From JALZAI01 sp038212215 (GTDB lineage: Bacteria > Actinomycetota > Actinomycetes > Mycobacteriales > Jatrophihabitantaceae): a stretch of 64,000 nt of DNA. Both the position numbers and the translations under genes were made by a program. The stretch is taken from positions 1 to 64,000 of the forward strand of contig JBBQUT010000018.1 of NCBI GenBank assembly GCA_038212215.1. The letters are read 5' to 3'. Under the pieces are notes generated by a model, which had not been told where the DNA came from, did no database searches, and saw only the letters and a list, made by a program, of their open reading frames with translations. This document shows, in pieces, positions 42,326 to 54,497 of this stretch; the first letter of the stretch is position 1; every line of letters starts with the position of its first letter.

Positions 42326-43192
42326 TCAGTCCGCCACGGACGGGAGGCCAAGTTCCTTGATTGCCCGCTCGTGGTCAGCGGCGTGCTTGAGCACCACACC
42401 CAGCGTCATCGCAGTCGCGGTCTCGTCGAGGTGGTCAATGCCCAACGCCAGCAGGGTGCGCGCCCAGTCGATCGATTCGGCCAGCGACGGTAGCTTGCGC
42501 AACTCGAGCGTGCGCAGCAGCGCGGCGGCGCGCGCAACCTGCTCCGCCAGTTCTTGCTCGATGCCCGGCACGCGGCCGAGCAGGATGTCGCGCTCGCGCT
42601 CAGGCGTCGGGTAGTCCAAGTAGAGGTAAAGGCAGCGCCGCTTGAGCGCCTCGGACAGCTCACGGTTGGCATTGGATGTCAGCACCACGAACGGCCGGCG
42701 GACCGCGACCACTGTGCCCAGCTCGGGAATCGACACCTGGAAGTCCGAGAGCACTTCCAGCAGCAACGCCTCCACCTCGACGTCGGTCTTGTCGATCTCG
42801 TCCACCAGCAGGACGGTCGGATCGCTGCGCCGGATTGCAGCGAGTAGCGGCCGGGTGAGCAAGAATTCCTCGGTAAAGATGTCGTCGTGGGTCTGCTCCC
42901 ATGCCTGGTCGTTCGGCGCGGCTTGGATGCGCAGCAGCTGTTTCTTGTAGTTCCACTCGTACAGCGCGCGGGACTCGTCCAGGCCTTCGTAGCACTGCAA
43001 TCGGAGAAGCTCCGCGCCGACCGCGGAAGCGACGGCCTTCGCGAGCTCGGTCTTACCCACCCCCGCAGGGCCTTCCACGAGCAGCGGGCGCTCTAGCCGG
43101 CCGGCCAGGAAGACCGTCGTGGACGTTGCGGTGTCGGCGAGGTAACCGGCGCGGGCTAGCCGCTCGCGAGCGTCGGCGGGCGAGCTGAACAC
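42326..43192 (-). CDS. MoxR-type AAA+ ATPase
   Basis: A 288-residue AAA+ ATPase. Walker A is EGPAGVGKTELAKAVA, Walker B is VLLVDEIDKTD, sensor 1 is VVLTSNANRELS, and a C-terminal lid follows (RALELRK-like helices). Works with the downstream CoxE-like vWA protein. The frame starts at GTG 43219, but that N-terminus (MSAEIRRH) encodes the Shine-Dalgarno AGGAGG itself; GTG at 43192, six bases after AGGAGG, is the likely start. Divergent from the aquaporin gene. Confidence 0.88.
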   Translation of the reverse strand: MFSSPADARERLARAGYLADTATSTTVFLAGRLERPLLVEGPAGVGKTELAKAVASAVGAELLRLQCYEGLDESRALYEWNYKKQLLRIQAAPNDQAWEQTHDDIFTEEFLLTRPLLAAIRRSDPTVLLVDEIDKTDVEVEALLLEVLSDFQVSIPELGTVVAVRRPFVVLTSNANRELSEALKRRCLYLYLDYPTPERERDILLGRVPGIEQELAEQVARAAALLRTLELRKLPSLAESIDWARTLLALGIDHLDETATAMTLGVVLKHAADHERAIKELGLPSVAD

Positions 43193-43198
43193 GGTGTG

Positions 43199-43204
43199 CC
43201 TCCT
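43199..43204 (-). promoter_or_regulatory. Ribosome-binding site deciding the moxR-like start
   Basis: AGGAGG on the minus strand, six bases upstream of GTG at 43192. It lies inside the longer reading frame and argues against the GTG at 43219. Confidence 0.7.
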
Positions 43205-43295
43205 AATTTCGGCTGACACTCTCGGCTACGTTGTCCGCAGCCGGGTGGCGCAATCACCGTAACCGCAGGCTCACCGTCCACACCCGGAGGTAGTC

Positions 43296-44054
43296 ATGTC
43301 AGAAATGGTCCGCAAACTGATCGCAGAGTTCGTCGGCACCACCATCCTGGTGTTCTTCGCTGTCGGCTCAGCCGTATTCGGCTTCGACAAGATCGGCCCG
43401 ATCGGCGTCGCGTTCGCTTTTGGATTTGCCCTATTGGCACTTGCCTACGCGATCGGCCCCACGTCGGGCTGCCACGTGAACCCGGCAGTAACTCTCGGTG
43501 TCCTGCTGTCAAAGGGAATGCCGGCCAGTGAGGCGGTCGGCTACTGGGTAGCGCAGTTCCTCGGCGGCATTTTCGGTGCGGCGCTGTTGAAGTTGCTGAC
43601 CAGCTCGTTTGGCGACGTGAAGGATCAGACCGGTGCGCTTGGCAGCAACGACTGGGGCCCGAACATCAGCGGTCCGGGTGCGTTCGTGCTCGAGATCATT
43701 CTGACCTTCCTGCTGGTCGCGGTTGTACTCCTGGTCACCGGCCGGGCTGCGGCACCGGGTTTCGCCGGCCTCGCGATCGGTTTGTCGCTGACCGTCATTC
43801 ATCTGGTCGGCATTCCGTTGGACGGCACGTCGGTGAATCCGGCGCGCTCGTTTGGTCCTGCCCTGTTCAACGGCGACGGCACAGTGCTGGCACACGTCTG
43901 GCTCTTCATCGTCGCGCCCCTCGTCGGCGCGGCACTGGCTGCGGTGCTCGTGCCGGTGCTCACGCCGCATCAGTTCCCGGGCGCACCGGCGACATACGAA
44001 GCGGGCAGCGACCCCACCGGCGCGGACGTCCCCGGCGACACGGCCGTGGCCTGA
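43296..44054 (+). CDS. Aquaporin (MIP family)
   Basis: A 252-residue channel with six hydrophobic segments and two half-helices carrying NPA: SGCHVNPAVT (about residue 62) and GTSVNPARSFGPAL (about 178). The pattern R after the second NPA and the short loops fit a water-selective AqpZ-like channel rather than a glycerol facilitator, which would have Asp after the second NPA-R. GGAGG six bases before ATG 43296. The C-terminal tail is acidic and cytoplasmic. Stands alone; divergent from the moxR-like gene. Confidence 0.92.
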   Translation: MSEMVRKLIAEFVGTTILVFFAVGSAVFGFDKIGPIGVAFAFGFALLALAYAIGPTSGCHVNPAVTLGVLLSKGMPASEAVGYWVAQFLGGIFGAALLKLLTSSFGDVKDQTGALGSNDWGPNISGPGAFVLEIILTFLLVAVVLLVTGRAAAPGFAGLAIGLSLTVIHLVGIPLDGTSVNPARSFGPALFNGDGTVLAHVWLFIVAPLVGAALAAVLVPVLTPHQFPGAPATYEAGSDPTGADVPGDTAVA

Positions 44055-44058
44055 GTGC

Positions 44059-45690
44059 TCAGCGCAATTCGCGGCGCAGGATCTTCCCGCTCACGGTCTT
44101 AGGCAGCTCGTCAAGGAATTCAATGATCCGCGGGTACTTGTACGCGGCCATTCGCTGCTTGCAGAACGAGCGCAGTTCGTCGGCGCTCACCTGCACGCCC
44201 GGCTTCACCGCGACGAACGCCTTGACTGTCTCGCCTCGGTAGCCGTCGTCGGCACCGACCACAGCTGCCTCGCGGACGGCCGGGTGCTCGTAGAGCACGT
44301 CCTCAACCTCGCGCGGCCACACCTTGAACCCAGATGCATTGATCTGATCCTTCTTGCGGTCGACGATGTAGAACCAGCCGGCGTCATCCATGAACCCGAC
44401 GTCGCCCGTATGGAACTGGCCGCCCGGCATGGCGCCCGCCGTCTCCTCCGGCTTGTTCCAGTAGCCCTGCGCGATCTGCGGGCCGGCGAGCACGATCTCA
44501 CCGGCCTGCATCGGCGCAAGTTCCGCCCCGTCGTCGCCGACGATGCGCGCGGCGGTGTCCGAGACGGGCACGCCGATAGCGACCGCACCGGAATCCGGAT
44601 CCACCGGTGCCTCACGCGAGAAGGGCACCACGATCGCCGGGCTCGTCGACTCGGTCAGGCCGTAGCCGTTGTGGATGTAGTGGCCGAACTTCGCGCGGTA
44701 GCTTTCCAGCGCGGCGGCCGGGATCGGCGCACCGCCGGAGTACACCGAGCGCAGCGAGGCCAGTAGCTCCGGACGCACCTCCGGATTGTTTGTCCAGGCG
44801 ATGAACACGGTGATGGCGCCGATGATGAAGGTTGCGCCGTGCTCCGCGATGGCCTCCGCGGACACGAGCGGATCGAAGCGATAGGTCAACACCAGAGGCG
44901 CCGGCACGATCAGCGACACCGAGATGTGCCCGATGAGGCCGGTGATGTGAAACAGCGGCGCCACACCGAACACCACGTCTTCTTCACCGACGTGCACCCA
45001 GTCGCGATAAATCTGTGCCGTGAAAACGACGTTGCGATGGGTGTTGATCGAGCCCTTCGGCGGCCCGGTCGTGCCGGACGTGTACGGCAGGAACGCGATG
45101 TCGTCGCCACTGAGCTGCACCGGTTCGGGTGTGCGTCCGTGGTTAGCGTTGATCATCTCGAGCAGGTCGGGAACGCCGTCGACCCGCAAGCGGGTAGACG
45201 CCGAAAAGATGCGCGGGTCGTTGCGGGTCTGGTAGTCCAGTTCGGACGTGGTGATGACGTGGCGCACGCCCAAACCGGCGATCGCCTTCTCGACGACGGG
45301 ATAGCCGCTCTCCAGACAGATGACCACCGACGATGCGCTGTCGGAGAGGACCGCTGCGAGCTCGCGTTCTCGATACATCGAATTGGCCGGGACGACCGTG
45401 GCCCCGAGCTTCCAGGTCGCGACAACGCTCACCACGAACTGCGGAACGTTCTGCATGAACAGCGCGACCCGGTCGCCGCGCCCGACGCCGAGGTCGGCCA
45501 GGACGGCGGCCAGCGCCGAGGACTGCACGTCGAGTTCCTGAACGGTGAGCGTCGCGTCGAAGTACTTCACGATCGGACGCTGTGGCGCGCGCTGGACAGC
45601 CGCTAGGAACATGTCCAGCGCGCTTTCGTGCTCGATCTCGCTGTGCTGCGCCACGTCGTCGTCGTAGAGGTCGAGCCATGGACTGGTCAT
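44059..45690 (-). CDS. Acyl-CoA synthetase / AMP-dependent ligase
   Basis: A 543-residue ANL-superfamily enzyme that activates a carboxylic (probably fatty or aromatic) acid as acyl-AMP and then acyl-CoA. Motifs: PYTSGTTGPPKGS (P-loop), YGLTEST, the TGDVGFMDDAG and YIVDRKKDQI hinge, and a catalytic Lys in PKTVSGKILRREL. Chain-length preference is not readable. ATG at 45690 overlaps the stop of the upstream phosphotriesterase-family gene (ATGA, 45687-45690), so the two may process the same compound. Confidence 0.92.
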   Translation of the reverse strand: MTSPWLDLYDDDVAQHSEIEHESALDMFLAAVQRAPQRPIVKYFDATLTVQELDVQSSALAAVLADLGVGRGDRVALFMQNVPQFVVSVVATWKLGATVVPANSMYRERELAAVLSDSASSVVICLESGYPVVEKAIAGLGVRHVITTSELDYQTRNDPRIFSASTRLRVDGVPDLLEMINANHGRTPEPVQLSGDDIAFLPYTSGTTGPPKGSINTHRNVVFTAQIYRDWVHVGEEDVVFGVAPLFHITGLIGHISVSLIVPAPLVLTYRFDPLVSAEAIAEHGATFIIGAITVFIAWTNNPEVRPELLASLRSVYSGGAPIPAAALESYRAKFGHYIHNGYGLTESTSPAIVVPFSREAPVDPDSGAVAIGVPVSDTAARIVGDDGAELAPMQAGEIVLAGPQIAQGYWNKPEETAGAMPGGQFHTGDVGFMDDAGWFYIVDRKKDQINASGFKVWPREVEDVLYEHPAVREAAVVGADDGYRGETVKAFVAVKPGVQVSADELRSFCKQRMAAYKYPRIIEFLDELPKTVSGKILRRELR

Positions 45691-46559
45691 TGGACGCGCT
45701 CCCCGCCGAAATAGACCCTCGGATTCTCGACCAGCATCGTAGTGATCTGATCCTCGGTGACGCCACGCTCCAGCAGCGCGGGCAGCACGTCCTTGGAGAT
45801 GTGCGTGTAGTTCCAGTTCGGCACCGTCGCGCGCTGCTCGAAGGGCAGCAGCACGTCCAGGCCGAAGCGGTCCATGCCGAGGTAGGAGCCGGCGTCGGCC
45901 AGCGCCGTGAGGTATTCCAGGTCGGTGGTGTCGCCCGAGTGGCCGATCACGACGCGGGTCAGGTCGACGCCCTCGTCACGCAGCACGCTCTGCGCGACCA
46001 GCCCCGAGCGGGTGTGTGGGTTGGTGTGCACCGTGATCGGCGCGCCTGTGCGTACGTGCGCCTGGGCAACCGCGCGCATCACCCGCTCGACACCGGGCGT
46101 CAGGCCCGGCTCTTCGATCGCGCACTTCAGGAAGGCAGCACGCACCCCGGTGTCGGCGATCCCGACGGTGAGGTCGCGGACGAACAGTTCGGTGAGCGGC
46201 TCCGGCTTGTCGAACAGCAGGGCGGGTCCGTTGTAGTGGAACTGGAATGGGATGTCGTGGTAGGTGTACACGCCGGTGGCCACCACGATGTTGATGTCGA
46301 CCTGAGCGTTCACCGCCTCGATCCGGGGGATGTAGCGGCCCAGGCCCAGCACGGTCGGGTCGACGATGCTCTTGATGCCTAACCCGGCGAGCTCGCTCAG
46401 CTGCGCCACCGCGTCGGCGACGCGGACCTCCTCCTCCCAGTAGTCAGCGCCGTAGTTGTTCTGGAACTCGGTGCCGAGGACGAACACATGCTCGTGCATG
46501 AGGGTCGAGCCGAGCTCCGCGTCGTCGATCTCGCCGCGCACCGTGCTGATGGTTGCCAT
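45687..46559 (-). CDS. Phosphotriesterase-family metal-dependent hydrolase
   Basis: A 290-residue TIM-barrel amidohydrolase. Metal ligands are seen in LMHEHVFV (HxH), the carbamylated Lys in AFLKCAIEE, ITVHTNPHTR, VIGHSGDT, and the Asp in GMDRFGLD. Somewhat shorter than the usual 320-330 residues. Members include lactonases and esterases; M. tuberculosis Php (Rv0230c) is an example. AAAGGTGA precedes ATG 46559. First gene of a coupled pair with the acyl-CoA ligase, suggesting hydrolysis of a lactone or ester whose acid is then activated. Confidence 0.82.
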   Translation of the reverse strand: MATISTVRGEIDDAELGSTLMHEHVFVLGTEFQNNYGADYWEEEVRVADAVAQLSELAGLGIKSIVDPTVLGLGRYIPRIEAVNAQVDINIVVATGVYTYHDIPFQFHYNGPALLFDKPEPLTELFVRDLTVGIADTGVRAAFLKCAIEEPGLTPGVERVMRAVAQAHVRTGAPITVHTNPHTRSGLVAQSVLRDEGVDLTRVVIGHSGDTTDLEYLTALADAGSYLGMDRFGLDVLLPFEQRATVPNWNYTHISKDVLPALLERGVTEDQITTMLVENPRVYFGGERVQ

Positions 46560-46566
46560 GGCGTCA

Positions 46567-47181
46567 TCACCTTTCGTGGGCGGGGAGTTCGGGGCCGGAA
46601 AGGTCGTGGAGAAAGGCGTTCGGCTCGAGTTCGTCGTCCGAGCGCCGATCGGCGCGCGACGCAGCGGCCGCGCGCGCCACCGACAAGCTCAGCGGAAGCC
46701 CCAGGGACAGCAGTAGGCCCGACGCCAGCAGATACCACAGCGAGACGTCGGGCGCGCGGTCGTCGGAGTCCGGGACGAAGACGGTGCCCCAGCCGGCGCA
46801 GCTGATGTGCAGGCGGCCGCTGACTGGCGCCTGGAAATGCGCGAACGTGTCCACCGCCTTGGTGTCGCCCGCTTCGGCGGTGAGCGTAAGGCTCTGGGTG
46901 TCGGTGTTGCCGACCGTCCACATGCAGTTCGGATCGAGCACGCCGCTGGACGACTGGCGCACGCCGCGCGCGCGCAGCGCGCGCGCCCCGCCGGAGACGG
47001 CCAGCGAATAGGTCTTGCCCTCGGTAACCCGCACGGCGGACGGCGGCGTTGCCGAGTCGGCGTAGGGCAGCCGCTCGGCTCCGCTCACCACCCGCCACAA
47101 CCCGAGGCAGAGCAGCCCGAGCAGCACCGACACGATCGCGACCGCCAGGCGGGCGGGGGTCGGGTGGGGCCGGGCCGTCAT
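46567..47181 (-). CDS. Hypothetical membrane protein with two transmembrane segments
   Basis: A 204-residue protein, not recognised. One TM helix near the N-terminus (residues 13-33, VAIVSVLLGLLCLGLWRVV) and another near 150-170 (LWYLLASGLLLSLGLPLSLSV). The intervening ~110 residues are predicted extracytoplasmic and contain two Cys (NPNCMW-like, HISCAGW) that could form a disulfide. The C-terminal tail is cytoplasmic and charged. Ends 7 bases before the phosphotriesterase-family gene, same strand. Similar-looking proteins are common in actinobacteria. Confidence 0.7.
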   Translation of the reverse strand: MTARPHPTPARLAVAIVSVLLGLLCLGLWRVVSGAERLPYADSATPPSAVRVTEGKTYSLAVSGGARALRARGVRQSSSGVLDPNCMWTVGNTDTQSLTLTAEAGDTKAVDTFAHFQAPVSGRLHISCAGWGTVFVPDSDDRAPDVSLWYLLASGLLLSLGLPLSLSVARAAAASRADRRSDDELEPNAFLHDLSGPELPAHER

Positions 47182-47348
47182 GTTCGCAAGATTAGTGGTC
47201 GATGATCTGTGCGAACCGCGACCGCCCCCGCGCCGACGGCGGCAAGATCAACCATTTCCGGCCGAACCTGCACCTTTGCCCTGATCGACGCTAGCCTCAG
47301 GGTGGTTGCCCGGTTGGGCGCGCAAATCGGCCGGGGGCGGGAGTTCGT

Positions 47349-49009
47349 ATGACCGGACCGTCGAAAGATGTCACGCAACTGCCCGATCTGCTACACGGGC
47401 GTCCCCGGGCCGGCCCGGTGCGCGAGCGCCGGCCGGTGTACGTCGATCTTCTGCCACCGTGCAATTCCGGCTGCCCGGCCGGCGAGAACATCCAGGCCTG
47501 GCTGGCGCATTCGATGGCCGGCCGCCACGAACAGGCATGGCGCGAGCTGGTCGCGGACAACCCACTGCCGGCCATCCACGGGCGCGTTTGTTATCACCCA
47601 TGCGAGACCGTGTGCAATCGCGCCTCTCTCGACAGCGCCGTTTCGATCCATTCGGTCGAGCGATTCCTCGGTGATCTCGCCCGCGAACGCGGCTGGACGT
47701 TCGACGCGCCAGCGACGACGAGTGGTCGACGCGTACTCGTCGTGGGTGCCGGCCCTAGCGGGTTGTCTGCCGCGTACCACTTGGCCCGCCGAGGTCACGA
47801 AGTCGAGATTCGCGACGCCAGCGCCGCCCCCGGCGGGATGATGCGTTACGGCATCCCGTCCTACCGATTGCCACGCGACGTGCTGGACGACGAAGTGGCC
47901 AGGATCGCCGCGCTGGGGGTGCGGATGACCTTCGGACACAACGTCGAGGACCTCGCCGCCGAAAAGGAAGCCGGGTCATTCGACGCAGTCTTCATCGCGG
48001 TCGGCGCACACCTTTCCAAGCGGGTCGCGATACCAGCGCGCGACGCCGGGCCGATCGTCGACGCGGTCTCCTTCCTGCGCAGCGTCGCGTCGGGCGAACG
48101 GCCGGTCATCGGCCGGCGGGTGGCGGTGTACGGCGGCGGGAACACCGCGATGGACGCAGCAAGGGTGGCCCGCCGCCTCGGCGCCGACGAGACAGTCATC
48201 GTCTACCGCCGCACCCGCGCACAGATGCCGGCGAATGCGGACGAAGCCGCGGACGCGGAGCGAGAAGGCATCCGCATCAACTGGCTGCGCACGATCACCG
48301 CCTTCGACGGGCCGCAGTTGCAGGTCGAGGTCATGGAGCTCGACGAGTCCGGGTTCCCGCAACCGACCGGGCGCTTCGAGGCACTCGCCGCGGACACCGT
48401 GATCCTCGCGGTTGGGCAAGAGACCGACACCGCGTTCCTGCGCCCCGTTCCTGGGGTCGAGTTCGACCAGGACGGCACCGTGCAGGTATCCGCGTCGATG
48501 ATGACTGGATCTCCTGGCGTTTTCGCTGGCGGGGACATGGTGCCGAGCGAGCGCACCGTAACGGTGGGTGTCGGTCACGGCAAGAAGGCCGCCACCTACA
48601 TCGACGCGTGGCTGCGCGCCGCTCCGACCGTCGGCGGCGTGAAGCACCCCACCGCGACGTTCGACCTGCTGAACCCGTGGTTCTTCGGCGACGCCTCGCG
48701 CCGTCAGCAACCCGAACTGGCACCCGAGGAGCGAATCGAAGGTTTTGCCGAGATCCTCGGCGGATTGTCCGAGGCAGAGGCGACCTACGAGGCGGCCCGG
48801 TGCCTGTCGTGCGGCAACTGCTGCGAGTGCGACGGCTGTCTGGGCGCCTGCCCGGAGGAGGCTGTGATCAAACTAGGTGTCGGGCACCGGTACAAGTTCG
48901 ACTACAACAACTGCACGGGATGCGGTGCCTGTTACGAGCAGTGCCCGGTGCACGCGATCGACATGTTTCCCGAGACCGGTTTCGCCGAGCCCAATGCGCC
49001 GGAGGCCAA

Positions 49010-49013
<4 letters not shown>
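47349..49013 (+). CDS. NAD(P)H-dependent FAD oxidoreductase with C-terminal 4Fe-4S ferredoxin domain (GltD/NfnL-like)
   Basis: A 554-residue protein. The N-terminal part holds a Cys-rich Fe-S fold (PPCNSGCPAGENI, YHPCETVCNRA), then FAD-binding VVGAGPSGLSAAYHLARRG and NAD(P)-binding AVYGGGNTAMDAARVARRLG, as in glutamate synthase small subunits. The C-terminal ~75 residues have two clusters (CLSCGNCCECDGCLGACPE, CTGCGACYEQCPV). Probably passes electrons between NAD(P)H and ferredoxin for the downstream pyruvate:ferredoxin oxidoreductase. ATG 47349 follows GGGAG; the stop overlaps the nifJ ATG. Confidence 0.87.
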
Positions 49014-52584
<3,571 letters not shown>

Positions 52585-52585
<1 letters not shown>

Positions 52586-53595
52586 TGAACCTCACCACGG
52601 ACTACCTCGGTCTTGCCCTGCGCAATCCGCTCGTGGCGTCGGCATCGCCGCTGTCCCAGACGGTGGACGGGGTGCGGCGCCTGGCTGACGCCGGTGTCGG
52701 TGCCGTGGTGCTCTACTCGCTGTTCGAGGAGCAGGTGCGGCGGGAAGCCGAGCAGAACTCACGACTCGTCGACGCCGGCGCAGACAGTTACCCGGAAGCG
52801 CTCTCCTATTTCCCGGATGTCGCCGAGGAGGAGCCAGGCCCGCGTCGCTACCTGAGCTTGCTCGAGCGCGCGGTCGCAGCCGTGGACGTGCCGGTGATCG
52901 CCAGCCTGAACGGGATCACCGCCGGAGGCTGGGTGGACTACGCCCGCGCGATGGAGGCTGCCGGCGCCGCAGCACTCGAGCTCAACGTCTACTACCTGCC
53001 CGGCGACGCCCACGTCTCCGGCCGCGATGTGGAGCAGCGCTATGTCGACGTCCTGGCGCGGGTCAAAAACACCGTCACCGTCCCGGTAGCGGTCAAACTC
53101 AGCCCGTACTTCAGCTCGACGGCAGAAATGGCGCTTCGGCTGGATGAGTCCGGCGCCGACGGGCTGGTGCTGTTCAACCGGTTCCTGCAACCCGACATCG
53201 ACGCTGAGACTCTGGCCGTGGATTCGAGCGTAACCCTGTCCACCCCGGCGGAGTCGCGGCTGCCCCGGACCTGGATCGCGCTGCTGTCCGGGCGGGTGCG
53301 CGCGTCACTCGCTGCAACGACAGGTGTCGAGAGTTCGGCCGACGTGGTCAAGTACCTGCTGGTCGGCGCCGACGTCGTCATGACCGCGTCGGCACTGCTG
53401 CGGCACGGCCCGGGCTATGCGAGCGTGCTGCTCGATGGGTTGTCGGACTGGATGCGGCGCAAGGAGTACGCGAGTGTCGCCGACATGCGCGGGAAGCTCG
53501 CCGTGCCGGTCGGCACGGACGAATCCGCCCACGAGCGGGGTAGCTATGTGAGCGCCCTGCAGCGCGCCAACAGCGCGGCCTACGGCCCGTGGTGA
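52585..53595 (+). CDS. Dihydroorotate dehydrogenase-like flavoprotein
   Basis: A 336-residue FMN TIM barrel of the PreA/DHOD-like group. Motifs: NPLVASASPLSQT, VPVIASLNGITAGGWV, AAALELNVYYLP, VPVAVKLSPYFSS, DGLVLFNRFLQPDID, ATTGVESSADVVKYLLVGAD. Lacks Fe-S cysteines, so it depends on partner proteins for electrons. This family is commonly found directly after nifJ, where its substrate is unknown; it is probably not the pyrimidine enzyme. Third gene of the cassette; its TGA lies in the first 31-bp repeat of the region that follows. Confidence 0.85.
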
Positions 53596-53664
53596 CCGGT
53601 TCCGCCCACGTTCTCCCCGCTGATGACCGGTCCCGCCCACCTTCTCCCCGCTGGTGACCGGTCC
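53593..53664 (+). repeat. 31-bp direct repeats at the 3' end of the nifJ cassette
   Basis: TGACCGGTTCCGCCCACG plus TTCTCCCCGCTGA (53593-53623) is repeated with four differences at 53624-53654, and a partial third copy starts at 53655 (TGACCGGTCCGC). The stop codon of the dihydroorotate dehydrogenase-like gene is the first three bases of the first copy. Confidence 0.75.
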
Positions 53665-53696
53665 GCGGTGCGAAATCGAGCACCAGCGGGGAAAAG
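53641..53696. terminator. Hairpin, twin copy 1 (probable bidirectional terminator)
   Basis: Arms 53641-53656 and 53681-53696 (TCCCCGCTGGTG with CACCAGCGGGGA) pair at 15 of 16 positions, with a 24-base loop. It lies between convergent genes, with TT/AAAA at the base of the stem. The same stem with a 24-base loop recurs at 54430-54481. Confidence 0.65.
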
Positions 53697-53708
53697 TATG
53701 ATCGGCGG

Positions 53709-54137
53709 CTACTTGAACTTGCGCTTGATGTCGGCGAGGAAGGCCTTTGCAAGCTTCTCGAACTGCTCGACGTCGAGCCTGATCCGATCACCGATCTTCA
53801 GCTTCAGCACCGATTGCTCCGTGACGAGCTTGAGCACGTTGTTGCCGCGTAGGAACGCATCGTGGTCCATCAGCGACTCGGCGAGCAATTCGACCTCGTT
53901 GAGCGGGTTGCTGTCCTTGCCGGCGACCACCCGCACCCGGTGCACGAAGTACCGGTCGAGCGCGAGCGTCATGTTGTTGAACAGAATCGGTTCGAAATCC
54001 ACAAGCGCCTTGGCAACTCTGGGATCCGCGGCCTGTTCGGATGCTTGCGCAAGCGTTCGGTAGGCCCCAAGCAGCTGTTCGACAGCGGCTTCGGCATGGC
54101 TGACTTCGTCGGCGGTGTAACTCTTGCGGCCCAGCAT
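53709..54137 (-). CDS. Conserved hypothetical protein
   Basis: A 142-residue soluble, mostly alpha-helical and charged protein, not recognised. N-terminus LGRKSYTADEVSHAEAAVEQ, middle LVDFEPILFNNMTLALDRYF, tail EQFEKLAKAFLADIKRKFK. No motif of a known enzyme. GAGGAGAGGA lies 9-12 bases before ATG 54137. Bracketed by the two twin hairpins, on the same strand as the sigma-factor fragment. Confidence 0.7.
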   Translation of the reverse strand: MLGRKSYTADEVSHAEAAVEQLLGAYRTLAQASEQAADPRVAKALVDFEPILFNNMTLALDRYFVHRVRVVAGKDSNPLNEVELLAESLMDHDAFLRGNNVLKLVTEQSVLKLKIGDRIRLDVEQFEKLAKAFLADIKRKFK

Positions 54138-54205
54138 GGGATCTCGTCCTCTCCTCGTCGATGTATCTCGACTTTTGACGCCCGGGCTGCCGGAACGTGA
54201 CAGCG

Positions 54206-54400
54206 CTACCGGACCAGCATGTCGAGTTGCAACTGCGCCAGCGTGTCGGCGTCGGACAGCAGGTCGATCGCAACCACCACGTCATCGACGATGCTGAACT
54301 CAAATACCACTCGCACCTGTCCCGCGTGCATCCACACGACTCCGGGGAAGCCGTCGACCAGGACGCGGCGCGCAGCCGGGTGCAGACGTGACCTCCTGAT
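54206..54400 (-). pseudogene. Truncated C-terminal end of a SigJ-type ECF sigma factor (SnoaL-like tail)
   Basis: A minus-strand frame ending in TAG at 54206-54208 encodes AARRVLVDGFPGVVWMHAG, then VRVVFEFSIVDDVVVAIDLL and SDADTLAQLQLDML. In SigJ-like ECF sigma factors the C-terminal SnoaL domain has the pattern V-N-G-x-P-G, a beta strand ending in F, then I-D and D-P-x-x-L. Only about 60 residues remain; the sigma-2 and sigma-4 domains are absent and no start with a ribosome-binding site is seen. The 5' break coincides with the hairpin at 54430-54481. Confidence 0.6.
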
Positions 54401-54429
54401 CCAACTGCCGCGAGCTACGGCGGCGCTGC

Positions 54430-54481
54430 TTTCCCCGCTGGTGCTCTGTTGGCAGCCCTGAAGCGGTCACCAGCGGGGAAA
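54430..54481. terminator. Hairpin, twin copy 2 (inverted orientation)
   Basis: Perfect 14-bp stem: TTTCCCCGCTGGTG (54430-54443) and its complement (54468-54481) with a 24-base loop of different sequence from copy 1. Read on the minus strand it shares TCCCCGCTGGTGACCG with copy 1, so the two copies are in opposite orientation. It lies 17 bases past the stop of the enoyl-CoA hydratase gene and may end its transcription. Confidence 0.7.
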
Positions 54482-54497
54482 TCCCGCGGCGAGGCGG

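Larger units (their letters stand above)
54138..54497. other. Intergenic region with a gene remnant and a hairpin
   Basis: The 360 bases between the conserved hypothetical gene and the enoyl-CoA hydratase gene hold the sigma-factor-like remnant (54206-54400) and the second twin hairpin (54430-54481). Nothing else is supported. Confidence 0.7.

Noticed and set aside
48608..49009. N-terminal extension of NifJ
   Set aside because: It is the wrong frame of the Fe-S domain of the preceding gene; ATG at 49010 overlaps that gene's stop and starts the conserved PYR domain.
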